From a virus: a stretch of DNA of 64,000 nt. The stretch is from positions 22,482 to 86,481 of the IMG/VR virus record IMGVR_UViG_3300034198_012226. One strand, given 5' to 3'. Positions 9,049 through 17,274 of this stretch are shown piece after piece (positions within the stretch are counted from its first letter, which is position 1; every line of letters begins with the position of its first letter). The position numbers and the translations under genes are program-made. The notes beneath the pieces were generated by a model. The model did not search any database. It saw only the letters and a program-made list of their open reading frames with translations, and was not told where the DNA came from.

Positions 9049-10007
9049 TGCAACGCGCAAACTTTGTAGAAGAAACAGCAGTCTCCATTGCCGGAACCAA
9101 CGGCAATGGCGATGTCACGCTGACGCCGGTTTATGGCTACCCGTCGATTGAACGAGCACTCGGCACCGGCACCGTGTTCATCCCCTACGTCATCGAAGAC
9201 ACCTACAACTTCAAGATGGAGAGCGGGCTTGGCAAGGTGGTCGGGGGTGTGCTCACGCGCCTGAAGCCGCAGACCACCTGGGACGCCGCGACCGACACCT
9301 ACAACAACTTTGCACCAGCTCCCCTGGAGTTCGGCAGCAATCCCGAACCTGGCAGCATCCGGGTGCGTATCGCTCTCACGGCAGAAAACTCCCCGCCGCT
9401 GCACCCCGGCATGGTCAACGCTGGACTCAGCACCGAAGCCTGGAACCAGTACCCTATCAGCCCGCACCTCGGCGCGCAAACCGGCAGTGGTGCAGGTGTC
9501 AGTTCAAGTCCCGGTACGGAGTTCCACACCTACTACAGGCTGGACTACGGCGGCAGGCTCACGGGCTTGCAGATCGACCTGACCGGGAGCTATGCCAACT
9601 CGATCATCCGGCTGGCAGTGTATGACATCGGGCCTGATGCCTTGCCTTCCCGGAAGCTGGCACAAACGCACAACATCGACGCGAGCACTACCGGCCTGCG
9701 GACGCTGAACGATCCGAGCTTGTGGGTGCATGGTCAGAACGTATTCCTGAACCCAGGCTGGTACACCGTCATGTATCAGACGAGCTACGGTATCTCCGTG
9801 CGCGGACTCCTGAACGGCAACTCGGCGGGCACTGGCCCTAGCCCTCTCGGCCGTACCGGGCCTAGCTACGCGGGTTACAAGACGACCTTGACCAACTTCA
9901 GGTCGAACGGTGCTGCCTGGGAGGAGCTTCCGGCAGAGTTCGTTCCGGGTGCCATGGGCATCATGGGTGCGCAGATTGCTTGGGTAGGTATGAGGGTACA
10001 ACCATGA
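9048..10007 (+). CDS. Tail fibre-like protein
   Basis: 319 residues from ATG 9048. The N-terminal ~110 residues look like a tail-attachment domain (SIERALGTGTVFIPYVIEDT). The C-terminal ~190 form a beta-sandwich-like module of the kind seen in receptor-binding fibres (YYRLDYGGRLTGLQIDLTG, NPGWYTVMYQTS). Overlap with the following gene suggests a fibre and its partner. Family assignment is by architecture only. Confidence 0.55.
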   Translation: MQRANFVEETAVSIAGTNGNGDVTLTPVYGYPSIERALGTGTVFIPYVIEDTYNFKMESGLGKVVGGVLTRLKPQTTWDAATDTYNNFAPAPLEFGSNPEPGSIRVRIALTAENSPPLHPGMVNAGLSTEAWNQYPISPHLGAQTGSGAGVSSSPGTEFHTYYRLDYGGRLTGLQIDLTGSYANSIIRLAVYDIGPDALPSRKLAQTHNIDASTTGLRTLNDPSLWVHGQNVFLNPGWYTVMYQTSYGISVRGLLNGNSAGTGPSPLGRTGPSYAGYKTTLTNFRSNGAAWEELPAEFVPGAMGIMGAQIAWVGMRVQP

Positions 10008-10504
10008 TCGACTACATCGAGAAGGGCGCGGGGCTGCATGAGGCCATTCGCCAAGCTGGCCACTGGCTGCGCCAGGAGAACGGAGAGTGGGTCTCCTCCA
10101 ACGACGAGCTGGTGCAGCTCATCATCAACGACTACTCGCTCGTGCAGGCGCGTGCGCGCAAGTGCGCTGAGGTGACGGCACACGCCAAGGTGTTGCGGGA
10201 CAAGGTCGTGTCCACCATCAGCCCAGGCGAGATGGCGAGCTGGTCGCTGAAGGCCCTGGAGGCGACCAAGTTCAGCGCCAGCGGCAATGCCGCTGACTGC
10301 CCCATGCTGTCGCTGGAGGCCCAGGCCCGCAACATCCCACTTGCCGACCTGGTGGCCAAGGTGCATGGCAACACGCAGAGGTTCAGCATGGCCGAGGCCA
10401 TGATCGGTGGTACCGATGGACGCCACCGTGACACCATTACCGCGCTGGACGACTTCGAGGCCATCAACAACTACGACTTCAGCTCCGGCTGGCCGGTGGT
10501 GTAA
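10004..10504 (+). CDS. Tail fibre assembly-like protein (DUF4376-like)
   Basis: 166 residues; ATG 10004 overlaps the previous stop. HWLRQENGEWVSSNDELV, KFSASGNAADCPMLSLEAQ and DTITALDDFEAINNYD fit the DUF4376-like proteins that sit behind tail fibre genes and are thought to assist assembly. Mostly alpha-helical. The assignment rests on pattern and position. Confidence 0.5.
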   Translation: MIDYIEKGAGLHEAIRQAGHWLRQENGEWVSSNDELVQLIINDYSLVQARARKCAEVTAHAKVLRDKVVSTISPGEMASWSLKALEATKFSASGNAADCPMLSLEAQARNIPLADLVAKVHGNTQRFSMAEAMIGGTDGRHRDTITALDDFEAINNYDFSSGWPVV

Positions 10505-10798
10505 GTGAGCTTCGGACGGTCGTCATTCGGCAGCATCCCATTTGGCCTCAATGCCTATGTGGTGGAGCAGCCGCCCCTGGAGGGTGGCCACCGCGCCATC
10601 ATTCTGATGGGCGGCGTGCTGCACCAGATTCCCGACGACCAGATCGGCCTGGGATGGGAACCCGTCACCTTGTGGCGTGGCCAGCTCGTGGAGTATGACC
10701 TGACCAAGTTCCTCCAGGCCGGGGAGCTTGGCATCCCGCTGATCTTCCTGGACGGCAGGCTCCAGACCTTGCCTGAAGGCGAGAACCTGATTCTCTGA
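10505..10798 (+). CDS. Small unknown protein, tail module
   Basis: 97 residues starting at GTG 10505, directly after the preceding stop. The N-terminus is Gly/Ser/Phe-rich (FGRSSFGSIPFG), as in short virion attachment tails; the remainder is beta-rich. No family recognised. Confidence 0.55.
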   Translation: MSFGRSSFGSIPFGLNAYVVEQPPLEGGHRAIILMGGVLHQIPDDQIGLGWEPVTLWRGQLVEYDLTKFLQAGELGIPLIFLDGRLQTLPEGENLIL

Positions 10799-10828
10799 TT
10801 GCCAGACGAGTTTCCGTGTGGATATAAT
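10799..10828 (+). promoter_or_regulatory. Sigma70-like promoter upstream of holin candidate
   Basis: TTGCCA, 18-base spacer, TATAAT (perfect -10), in the 53-base gap before the next gene, which has GGAG at a good distance from its ATG. Confidence 0.65.
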
Positions 10829-10851
10829 GGCTCCAATTTCTGGAGAGCAAC

Positions 10852-11394
10852 ATGGACAAGAACGACGTTTTGGATTTTGCGAAGAAGGCCATCCCCTGGA
10901 TCGGGGCGGCGGCTACCGGCAATGTGCCGGTGCTGGTCGCAATGGCTTCGCAGGCAGTCAGCGATGCGCTCGGCGTCAAGGTCGAGGCTACACCGACTGC
11001 AATCGCGGAAGCAGTGGCAGGCGCGACACCTGAACAGATGATCGCGCTGAAGGCGGCAGAGAACGACTTCGCGCTGAAGATGCGCGAACTCAACTACAAG
11101 GAAGTGACCGAGCTGTACGCTTCAGAGGTGGCCGACCGCAATGGTGCGCGGGAGCGCGAGGCGAAGGTCAACGACCACACCAACCGCAACCTGGCGTACC
11201 TGGTCATCGGTGCGTTCATCGCCATGGTGGCCTGCACCCTGATGGGCTGGACGAAGGCCGAGTCGGTCATGGCGGGCACGCTGATCGGCTACCTGTCGGC
11301 GAAGGCCGAACAGGTGCTGTCGTACTACTTCGGCAGCACGCGAGGCAGCTCGCGGAAGACGGAATTGCTGGCGTCGAAGACGCCGACAAAATAG
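10852..11394 (+). CDS. Holin candidate, GTA-type 3TM family
   Basis: 180 residues. Two hydrophobic segments occur near the C-terminus (NLAYLVIGAFIAMVACTLMGW, SVMAGTLIGYLSAKAEQVLS), with a third possible at residues ~14-33. The end, YYFGSTRGSSRKTELLA, is characteristic of the GTA-holin 3TM family (Pfam PF11351). It has its own promoter and is followed by a bidirectional terminator, so it can be expressed apart from the endolysin. It is the second lysis-membrane candidate in the window. Confidence 0.65.
   Translation: MDKNDVLDFAKKAIPWIGAAATGNVPVLVAMASQAVSDALGVKVEATPTAIAEAVAGATPEQMIALKAAENDFALKMRELNYKEVTELYASEVADRNGAREREAKVNDHTNRNLAYLVIGAFIAMVACTLMGWTKAESVMAGTLIGYLSAKAEQVLSYYFGSTRGSSRKTELLASKTPTK
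10988..11002. repeat. Weak copy of dispersed palindrome
   Basis: CTACACCGACTGCAA, 11 of 15 matches, inside the holin candidate. The identical 15-mer occurs again at 34439-34453 inside the SNF2 helicase gene. Confidence 0.35.
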
Positions 11395-11434
11395 GGATTG
11401 CAACTCAGGAGGAGGTGATTCTCTATCTAGGTCG

Positions 11435-11456
11435 AGGCCCCGTAAGGGGCCTTTAC
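11435..11456. terminator. Bidirectional terminator between convergent units
   Basis: AGGCCCC, GTAA loop, GGGGCCT with short T or A runs on both sides. It sits where the rightward tail unit meets the leftward replication unit. Confidence 0.8.
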
Positions 11457-12006
11457 CTTATGGTGAAGCTATTCCGCTTCGCTCGGTTTGCTACCTGGGT
11501 CAAGACCTGGAAGTTATTCCACACACATGAAGTCCGCAGACGAGGTCTCCACGAAGTGGTATGACATGATCCACCTCCCAGGGTTCGCCAGTCAGCACCT
11601 CAAGCCGAATAGCTAGGTCACAGGCTTCGTAGAATACAAGGTCAGTCAACTCGGACGACCAAGGCATCACGGCCCGCTTCCTGGCGGCTCGCCGCTTGGA
11701 GCTATACCTGCGAACAGCGTCGGGATTTTCCCGCTTATATCGCCTACAGGTCTCACGGTGGGCTTCCTTCTGCTCGACCGTTGCAGACGACTTGTACCTG
11801 TTCCGGATAGCCGCTGACTTCTCTGGGTTCTCCTGTGCCCAACGAACCCTGCGGGCGGTCTCATGAACCTTATTTTCCTGGGCCTTGGCAGACCGGCGAA
11901 GCCTGGCGCAAGGTTTGCAGGCACTGCTATACCCACTGCTCTGGCTCTTGTCCACGTAGAACGACTCGAAGGGTAGAACCTGCTTGCAGGCATAGCAGTT
12001 TTTCAC
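11453..12006 (-). pseudogene. HNH endonuclease, broken by a 2-base slip
   Basis: Starts at GTG 12006. The first ~160 residues are a good HNH protein: Cys pairs at CYACKQVLPF and CKPCARLRR, then WEVDHVIPLRGDLVCGLHV. The frame then stops early at 11500. Near 11520 the coding strand has GTGTGTGG. With one GT removed the frame continues as HVWNNFQVLTQVANRAKRNSF, the normal family ending with the catalytic Asn, to a stop at 11453. This is either a real inactivating slip, a sequencing error, or an unusual programmed shift. Such genes are usually selfish free-standing endonucleases. Confidence 0.75.
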
Positions 12007-12008
12007 GA

Positions 12009-12209
12009 TTAGCTCGCTTCCTGTGGATCGGTGGGCAGCGGCTCCAATTGATCCGGCCCGTAGATGTGCAGTAGCCCCGCAGGCTCGTCCATCTCGAAGA
12101 CGTACCGCTCAAACCCTTTCAGGGTCGTGAACACGCCGACGATGGTGCCGTGGCACTGGTAACTGCCGCCGACCTTCTGGACGCGGTCTCGATCTTTAAA
12201 CTTAGGCAC
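12009..12209 (-). CDS. Small beta-barrel-like protein
   Basis: 66 residues. DRVQKVGGSYQCHGTIVGVF and YVFEMDEPAGLLHIYGPDQLEPL resemble the small KOW/SH3-like barrels common in phages. It overlaps the end of thymidylate synthase by 8 bases, so it belongs to the same operon. Function unknown. Confidence 0.6.
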   Translation of the reverse strand: MPKFKDRDRVQKVGGSYQCHGTIVGVFTTLKGFERYVFEMDEPAGLLHIYGPDQLEPLPTDPQEAS

Positions 12210-13167
12210 TAGGAATCTCCTTGTTGGTAACGGTTGTGGCCATCGGCACCTTGTCCGACTTGAGCCGGTATGGATTATAGCCGTCCAGGACGATCAGGCT
12301 GTGATCGACAGCGGCCAGGCCATTGGCATCGACACCGTACAAGTCCTGCCCCAGGAACAGATGGGGGAAGGGCTTCTCCTCTTTGGTGACGGCGATGTCG
12401 AGCTGCTCCTGCACGGCATCGAACGCCTTGTTGTAGATGTGAGTGTCGTCCAGGTGGTGCGTCAGCCAGCGCGGTTTCAGGCCGGTCGCCGCCGCCACCA
12501 GGTGGAGCAGCAGCGCCGCCCCGGCGATATTCATCGGCACACCCAGGAACATGTCCGACGACCGCTGGTAGAACGACATGTTCAGCTCACCGGCAGCGAC
12601 GTTGACCTGGAAGCGGTATAAGACGTGGCAAGGTGGCAGACACATCTCGGCGAAATGGTCAGGGCGCCAGGCCGAGAGCACGATGCGGCGGCTGTACGGG
12701 TCGTTGCGGATCATGTCCAGGACAACTTGCACCTGGTCGATGCTCTCGTCAACCACCGTGAACAGCGGCTCGTCTGCCGTGTTCTCGTACTCGTGGAGGG
12801 TATGAGCCTCCCAGTGCCTCCACTGGTAACCGTACGCCTTGCCCATGTCGCCAGGGCCTTTGCGGTGCGGGCTGGCCAGCCAGTCGGCATTGCCGTTGGC
12901 GTCCTTCTCCCACCACTTGCAGCCGATGGCAGCGAAGTCGGCGCTGTTGGTGTAGCCGCGCAGGAAGCCGACGATCTCGCCACGGATGCCGGGGAAGTAC
13001 AGCTCTTTCGACCACGGTGCCGGGAAGCCGTTGTTCATGTCGAAGCGCATGATCGAGCCGTAGGGCAAGGTCAGTGCCCACTGGTCGGTGCGGTTGTCCT
13101 GGCGGTAGCCGGTGGCCATGACCTCGCCCAGGAGCATGTGGTATTGGTGCATGGAAGTGTCAAGCAT
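12202..13167 (-). CDS. thyA: Thymidylate synthase
   Basis: 321 residues from ATG 13167, chosen because GGAG lies just before it and homology-like sequence begins there. Family landmarks: GTP-less N-domain with GYQWRHW, catalytic Cys in LPPCHVLYRFQV (~residue 180), FYQRSSDMFLGVPMNIA and HHLDDTHIYN. The Asn in MNIAG agrees with a dUMP substrate rather than dCMP, but a hydroxymethylating relative cannot be excluded. It makes dTMP for phage DNA. The start overlaps the preceding SLOG gene by 8 bases, and a dispersed palindrome abuts its ribosome-binding site. Confidence 0.88.
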   Translation of the reverse strand: MLDTSMHQYHMLLGEVMATGYRQDNRTDQWALTLPYGSIMRFDMNNGFPAPWSKELYFPGIRGEIVGFLRGYTNSADFAAIGCKWWEKDANGNADWLASPHRKGPGDMGKAYGYQWRHWEAHTLHEYENTADEPLFTVVDESIDQVQVVLDMIRNDPYSRRIVLSAWRPDHFAEMCLPPCHVLYRFQVNVAAGELNMSFYQRSSDMFLGVPMNIAGAALLLHLVAAATGLKPRWLTHHLDDTHIYNKAFDAVQEQLDIAVTKEEKPFPHLFLGQDLYGVDANGLAAVDHSLIVLDGYNPYRLKSDKVPMATTVTNKEIPSA

Positions 13168-13714
13168 TGAAGTCTCCAGTGAGTGTAGGGAGTTGGATAT
13201 GGGTCCTGGTACCCCGGCAGGAGTTCCAGGTGTTCTTGGTGCCGCCTTCAGCAGGGACGATACCCGAGGCGAACGTGTAGGCAAGCAACTGCTCACACGC
13301 TGCCACCTTGGCGTTGCGGGCGAACATGCCGCTGTGGCCGCGCCGAAGTGGCTCCATCGTGACCGCAGCACCGCCACAGATCGCCGCAACGATGTCCGCG
13401 AAGGTGTTTCGGCTGATGGTCCGGCTGAACCGGATATGGTAGTAGTTCGAGATGGAACCTGCCGAAGGCCCGCCTCCGGCCTCCTCGAACTTGTGGGTGA
13501 ATGGTGCGGGCAGGTGCAGTGCCAGGCGGGAGGCGTGGCCACGCAGGTACAGCTCCACCGCGAGGTGGTCTGCCCAGGCCGCACCGCCCGACACAAGGTG
13601 AGACCCTACAGGGACACGGGCGACGGCGTCAGCCACCATCCAGTCCCAGAGGGCGCGGGTCATCGGCTTGGTCTTGTCGCGGCCAGCCGTCCCGATGATA
13701 GCGATGCGATCCAT
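13160..13714 (-). CDS. SLOG-like (Rossmann, DprA/LOG-type) protein
   Basis: 184 residues. The N-terminus IAIIGTAGRDK followed by SHLVSGGAAWADHLAVELYL is the glycine-rich nucleotide-binding pattern of the SLOG superfamily. SLOG proteins bind or cleave nucleotide derivatives and include DprA and several defence sensors. Its place between SbcC-like and thymidylate synthase genes suggests a DNA- or nucleotide-related task, but substrate and activity are unknown. Confidence 0.6.
   Translation of the reverse strand: MDRIAIIGTAGRDKTKPMTRALWDWMVADAVARVPVGSHLVSGGAAWADHLAVELYLRGHASRLALHLPAPFTHKFEEAGGGPSAGSISNYYHIRFSRTISRNTFADIVAAICGGAAVTMEPLRRGHSGMFARNAKVAACEQLLAYTFASGIVPAEGGTKNTWNSCRGTRTHIQLPTLTGDFNA
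13174..13188. repeat. Dispersed 15-bp palindrome, copy C
   Basis: CTCCAGTGAGTGTAG, 13 of 15 matches, 7 bases upstream of the thymidylate synthase ATG. On the coding strand it includes the GGAG ribosome-binding site. The identical 15-mer precedes groES at 28519. Confidence 0.7.
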
Positions 13715-13716
13715 GC

Positions 13717-15822
13717 TTACACCATGATCACGTTGTCGGCCACCGCCTCGGCAGCAGCTTCGTGGGTGACCAGGAGGGTCTGCGGGAAGCCGGCCGATGC
13801 GATGAAGCCCATCAGCGACGCCGTGCGGTCATCGTCGCAAGCCGAGGTGGCCTCGTCCAGGACAAGGAACGAGCAGTCCGGGATGAAGGTCTTGAGCATG
13901 GCCACGCGGATCGAGAAGCCCAGGAGGTCAAGTGCGCTGCCGGACAGGCCCTCTGCCGGACGACCGTTGACCAGGAAGCCCTTGGTGCCCTTGGTCACGA
14001 CCGACTGCTCGCCGCGCATCTGGCTGAACATGACCGAGACCGAGGTCAGCACCACGGCCCACAGCTCGGCGGCGACGACTGGCCGCGCTGCCTTGACCTT
14101 CTTGACCAGCGTGTTGTTGAACTCCAGCTCCCGGCGCTCCTCGCGGCGCTCCTCCAGATCGACCTTGACCTGGGCGAACTGGCGCTCGGCGATCCGGAAC
14201 TCGGCCAGGCCACGGGCCTTGACGGTTTCCAGGGCCTGGAGTTCTTCACGGCCCTCGCGCAGTGCCGTGCGCAGCTCGACCACCTTCGTGTCAGCCATCG
14301 CCTTGGCGTGCTGGAGTTCGGCGAGATCGACCGGCACCGGCACCGCCGCCTTCAGTTGCGAGACCAGCAGCTCGTCCGAGGCGATGGCTTCGTCAGCGAC
14401 AGCCAGGCGGGCAACAGCGGCCTGCTTCTTCACCAGCGCGGCCTTCAGCTCGGCGAGCTGGCGGGCCATCTCGGTCGTCGGTGCCGGTGCCGATGGCGCT
14501 GCACCCTTCCAGGTGATGCGCGGCGGGACGTACTGCTCGTCCACCTCGACGTACTGGGCGTGGCGCTGGAGGAACGCATTGAACGGCGCGGCGCTGGCCA
14601 GGACGGCTTCCAAGTCCTTCAGCTCCTCGGCAGCTTCGGTGCCCTGGGCCACCAGGGTGGCACGCTCGGCGGTCATGGTAGCGATGCTGGCGTCCAGCTC
14701 GGCGTTCTTCTTGGCCACGTCAGGGAACTGGGACAAGTCCTGCTGGCAGAAGCCACAGATGGACGAGGTCGTCTTCTGGGACTCAGCCACCTTGATCTTC
14801 GTGTTCAGGTCGCTGACCTTCTCGCGCAGCTCCTGCACCTTGGCACGGCTGGAAGCGATTGCAGCCTCCAGGGAGGGCTTGCCTTCGTCCCACTCGACTT
14901 CCACCGTGGGCAGCTTAGAAAACGCCGTGTGGGCCGATCTGCGGGCTTCCTGGGCCTGTTCGTCACGGATGCCTTCCTCCAGCAGCGGGATGCGGCGCTC
15001 ATCCACCTCGACGGCAGCAGTGACGGCGTCCTGGTCACGAGCGTACTTCTTCCGCTCCAGGGCACCCTGCGCGGCCTCCAGGCTGGCCAGGGCACGGGTG
15101 CGAACGTCGGCAGCGGCCTTCTGCTCGGTGTAGTCGTCGTTCGCCTTCTTCGCCACCTCCTCGGCCATGGTCAAGGTGCGTTGCAGGCCCTGGTCGGCGT
15201 GCGACAGGGCGCTGATCTTCGCATCGACCTCGGTCGTATCGGGTGGCGTCGGGCCACCGGCTTCGAGCTTGGCTTCCAGGTCGCTGACTTCGTTGTCCAG
15301 CTTCGTGGTCGGGCCGGTGGTCAGGCGCTCGTTGAAGGCGTCCATCAGGCGGTCGAACAAGTCCATGCCCGACATGTCTTCGATGTACTGGGAGATCGCC
15401 GTGGGGCCAGCCTGCAAGGCACCGCGGAGTTCACCTTGCGGGGCGAACATCAGCTTCATCGCGGTCTGGGCATCGGCACCCAGGAGGGCCGAGGCGAACT
15501 TGCTGACCTCGTCCTGGCCGGTGACGGTGCCGCCGTCGTGCAGGCACTCGGCACCGTTCTTGTGCCGGGTGAAGCTGTACATGCTGTCGCCCTTCTTCAT
15601 CACCAGGGTGACCTTGGCCTCCTTCTCGGCCAGGCCGTAGGTGACCATCTCGGCCAGCGGCAGCGGCATCGCCTTGATGCCCCACAGGGCGTAGGCGATG
15701 GCCAGCAGCAGGGAGGTTTTGCCGCCCTCGTTCGGGCCGCGCACAGCGTTCAGGCCATTGGAAAACACGATGGTGCGGTCAACGTGTTTGCGCCAGTTCT
15801 TCATGTGGAGGGAGATCAGCAT
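13717..15822 (-). CDS. sbcC: SbcC/Rad50-like recombination nuclease ATPase subunit
   Basis: 701 residues, shorter than bacterial SbcC (~1050) and nearer phage gp46-type proteins. Walker A RGPNEGGKTSLL near residue 30; two long coiled-coil arms; zinc hook CGFC near 356; ABC signature LSGSALDLLG; Walker B FLVLDEAT with D-loop SACDDD near the end. With the SbcD-like partner it should process DNA ends and hairpins and support recombination-dependent replication. Start overlaps the SbcD-like stop by 7 bases. Confidence 0.88.
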   Translation of the reverse strand: MLISLHMKNWRKHVDRTIVFSNGLNAVRGPNEGGKTSLLLAIAYALWGIKAMPLPLAEMVTYGLAEKEAKVTLVMKKGDSMYSFTRHKNGAECLHDGGTVTGQDEVSKFASALLGADAQTAMKLMFAPQGELRGALQAGPTAISQYIEDMSGMDLFDRLMDAFNERLTTGPTTKLDNEVSDLEAKLEAGGPTPPDTTEVDAKISALSHADQGLQRTLTMAEEVAKKANDDYTEQKAAADVRTRALASLEAAQGALERKKYARDQDAVTAAVEVDERRIPLLEEGIRDEQAQEARRSAHTAFSKLPTVEVEWDEGKPSLEAAIASSRAKVQELREKVSDLNTKIKVAESQKTTSSICGFCQQDLSQFPDVAKKNAELDASIATMTAERATLVAQGTEAAEELKDLEAVLASAAPFNAFLQRHAQYVEVDEQYVPPRITWKGAAPSAPAPTTEMARQLAELKAALVKKQAAVARLAVADEAIASDELLVSQLKAAVPVPVDLAELQHAKAMADTKVVELRTALREGREELQALETVKARGLAEFRIAERQFAQVKVDLEERREERRELEFNNTLVKKVKAARPVVAAELWAVVLTSVSVMFSQMRGEQSVVTKGTKGFLVNGRPAEGLSGSALDLLGFSIRVAMLKTFIPDCSFLVLDEATSACDDDRTASLMGFIASAGFPQTLLVTHEAAAEAVADNVIMV

Positions 15823-16949
15823 TTTCCTTCTTCCTTCTTTTCTGCGGGTTCGAGCATTTTGTGGACGACTTCGGCTTCAGGCTTGGTCAGCTTGGCGCAC
15901 AGCGACTTGAGCACGTCCACCTTCTGGAGGCTCTCGATGTTCACCTGGGCCATCTCACTGACACCGGCAATGCCCGACACGTTGACCGAGTTGGTGACGA
16001 TCAGGGCCTTGCTGTTCTGGCGGTAGCGAGCGACAGCGTTCATCACGTCGGCAGCTTCGGCGGCGGTGGCGGTGCCCTCGATCCGGACGAACCTACACTG
16101 GGTAGGGGCAAGGTCCGTCCAGTTCATGACGGCGAAGTCGCCCTCAGCCTGCCAGGTCGGCTCTGGCAGGGCACGGATCGTGACCGTGGTCTGCTCGGTG
16201 CCGAAGTCCTCCTGAGTCTCGATGAAGTGGGCGAACTTCTTGCCGTCCTTCTGGGCCTGGCCATGGGCAAGGCAGTCGGCAATCGAGGTTGGCCACTGGT
16301 TGCCCAGGATGATGACCTGGCCAGCCATGGCGGTGCGGCGCTGGTGCTCGTGGGCGAAGACCAGCGTCCAGCCCGACTTGATCAGGGCACGCGCCCACTC
16401 CTCGCTCACGTTCAGCGAGTGGTCGGATTCGACGGCGAAGTTGTTGTCGAAGTTGGCGTGCAGCAGGAGGAGGCCAGGCTCGGTGACATCCTCCAGGGCG
16501 CGGCGCAGCTCGACATCGAAAGCGTCCTGGTTCAAGCAGTGTGGGATCACCCATACTTTGTGGCCGATCTGCTCCAGACCCTTGTCGCGGACGTTGACCT
16601 GGGCCGGGAAGTTGGCGGTCAGCAGGGCGCACAGCATGGCGAACGAGCTGGTGCGCTGGCTGTTCTTGGCGATGTCGTGGTTGCCCAGGACGAGGTCGAG
16701 GATGCGCTCACGGTCAGCGGAGAGCCAGGCGTGCAGGATCATGTACAGGGCCAGGAGCTGGCCGGAGTCCACGTCGAATGCGTCGAACAGGTCGCCGTTG
16801 ACAATCAGTTCCTTGTACGCCTGGATCAGCTTCTCCAGCTCGTCCAGCAGGTACTGCTGGATCGCGGCGCGGGTGGCGAGGGTGGTGCCGGTGGTACGCA
16901 CGGCACCGATGTGAACGTCGTTCAAGACGAGGGCATTAACTTGGCGCAT
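15816..16949 (-). CDS. sbcD: SbcD/Mre11-like metallophosphoesterase nuclease
   Basis: 377 residues from ATG 16949. Calcineurin-like metal-binding motifs appear in order: NDVHIG, NGDLFD, GNHDI, LLLHANF and AHEHQ. The last replaces the usual GHxH but keeps both His residues. It is the nuclease partner of the overlapping SbcC-like gene. The N-terminus overlaps the DUF4326 gene by 14 bases. A weak copy of the dispersed palindrome lies inside at 16093-16107. Confidence 0.87.
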   Translation of the reverse strand: MRQVNALVLNDVHIGAVRTTGTTLATRAAIQQYLLDELEKLIQAYKELIVNGDLFDAFDVDSGQLLALYMILHAWLSADRERILDLVLGNHDIAKNSQRTSSFAMLCALLTANFPAQVNVRDKGLEQIGHKVWVIPHCLNQDAFDVELRRALEDVTEPGLLLLHANFDNNFAVESDHSLNVSEEWARALIKSGWTLVFAHEHQRRTAMAGQVIILGNQWPTSIADCLAHGQAQKDGKKFAHFIETQEDFGTEQTTVTIRALPEPTWQAEGDFAVMNWTDLAPTQCRFVRIEGTATAAEAADVMNAVARYRQNSKALIVTNSVNVSGIAGVSEMAQVNIESLQKVDVLKSLCAKLTKPEAEVVHKMLEPAEKKEEGKC

Positions 16950-17274
16950 TGTCCTTCTCCAGGTAGATTTCGATGTGCTTCTTGATGATGTCGGCGTGGC
17001 AGCGGCGTGGCGCACAGGTGCAGGCCAGGGCAAGGTGCTCGCCCCGGCGCACCCGCTCGACCAGCTCCAGGAACGCGGTCTTGGCGACGTTGTCCTTGTG
17101 GGCCAGGCGGGCGAGCAGCCAGGGTTCGTACCGATCCACCATCATCCCGCGCTGGCTCTCCGTCATGATGCGGAACGGATTACCCAGGGCGGTCGGACGG
17201 CCAACGTACACGGCCACCTCGGGGAGGCGGGCCTGGGTCGTGGCCTTGTTGATGACGCGGACGGTGCCGACCAT
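16936..17274 (-). CDS. DUF4326 family protein
   Basis: 112 residues from ATG 17274, which overlaps the ligase stop (TAATG). VYVGRPTALGNPF and the Cys-rich LALACTCAPRRCHADIIKKHIE are the two hallmarks of DUF4326 proteins, frequent in phages. Biochemical role unknown; the conserved Cys/His suggests metal binding. Confidence 0.75.
   Translation of the reverse strand: MVGTVRVINKATTQARLPEVAVYVGRPTALGNPFRIMTESQRGMMVDRYEPWLLARLAHKDNVAKTAFLELVERVRRGEHLALACTCAPRRCHADIIKKHIEIYLEKDNAPS

Noticed and set aside
13112-16026. Two long plus-strand frames opposite sbcC and sbcD
   Set aside because: The minus strand shows clear SbcC and SbcD motifs and overlapping starts; the plus-strand products are biased nonsense.
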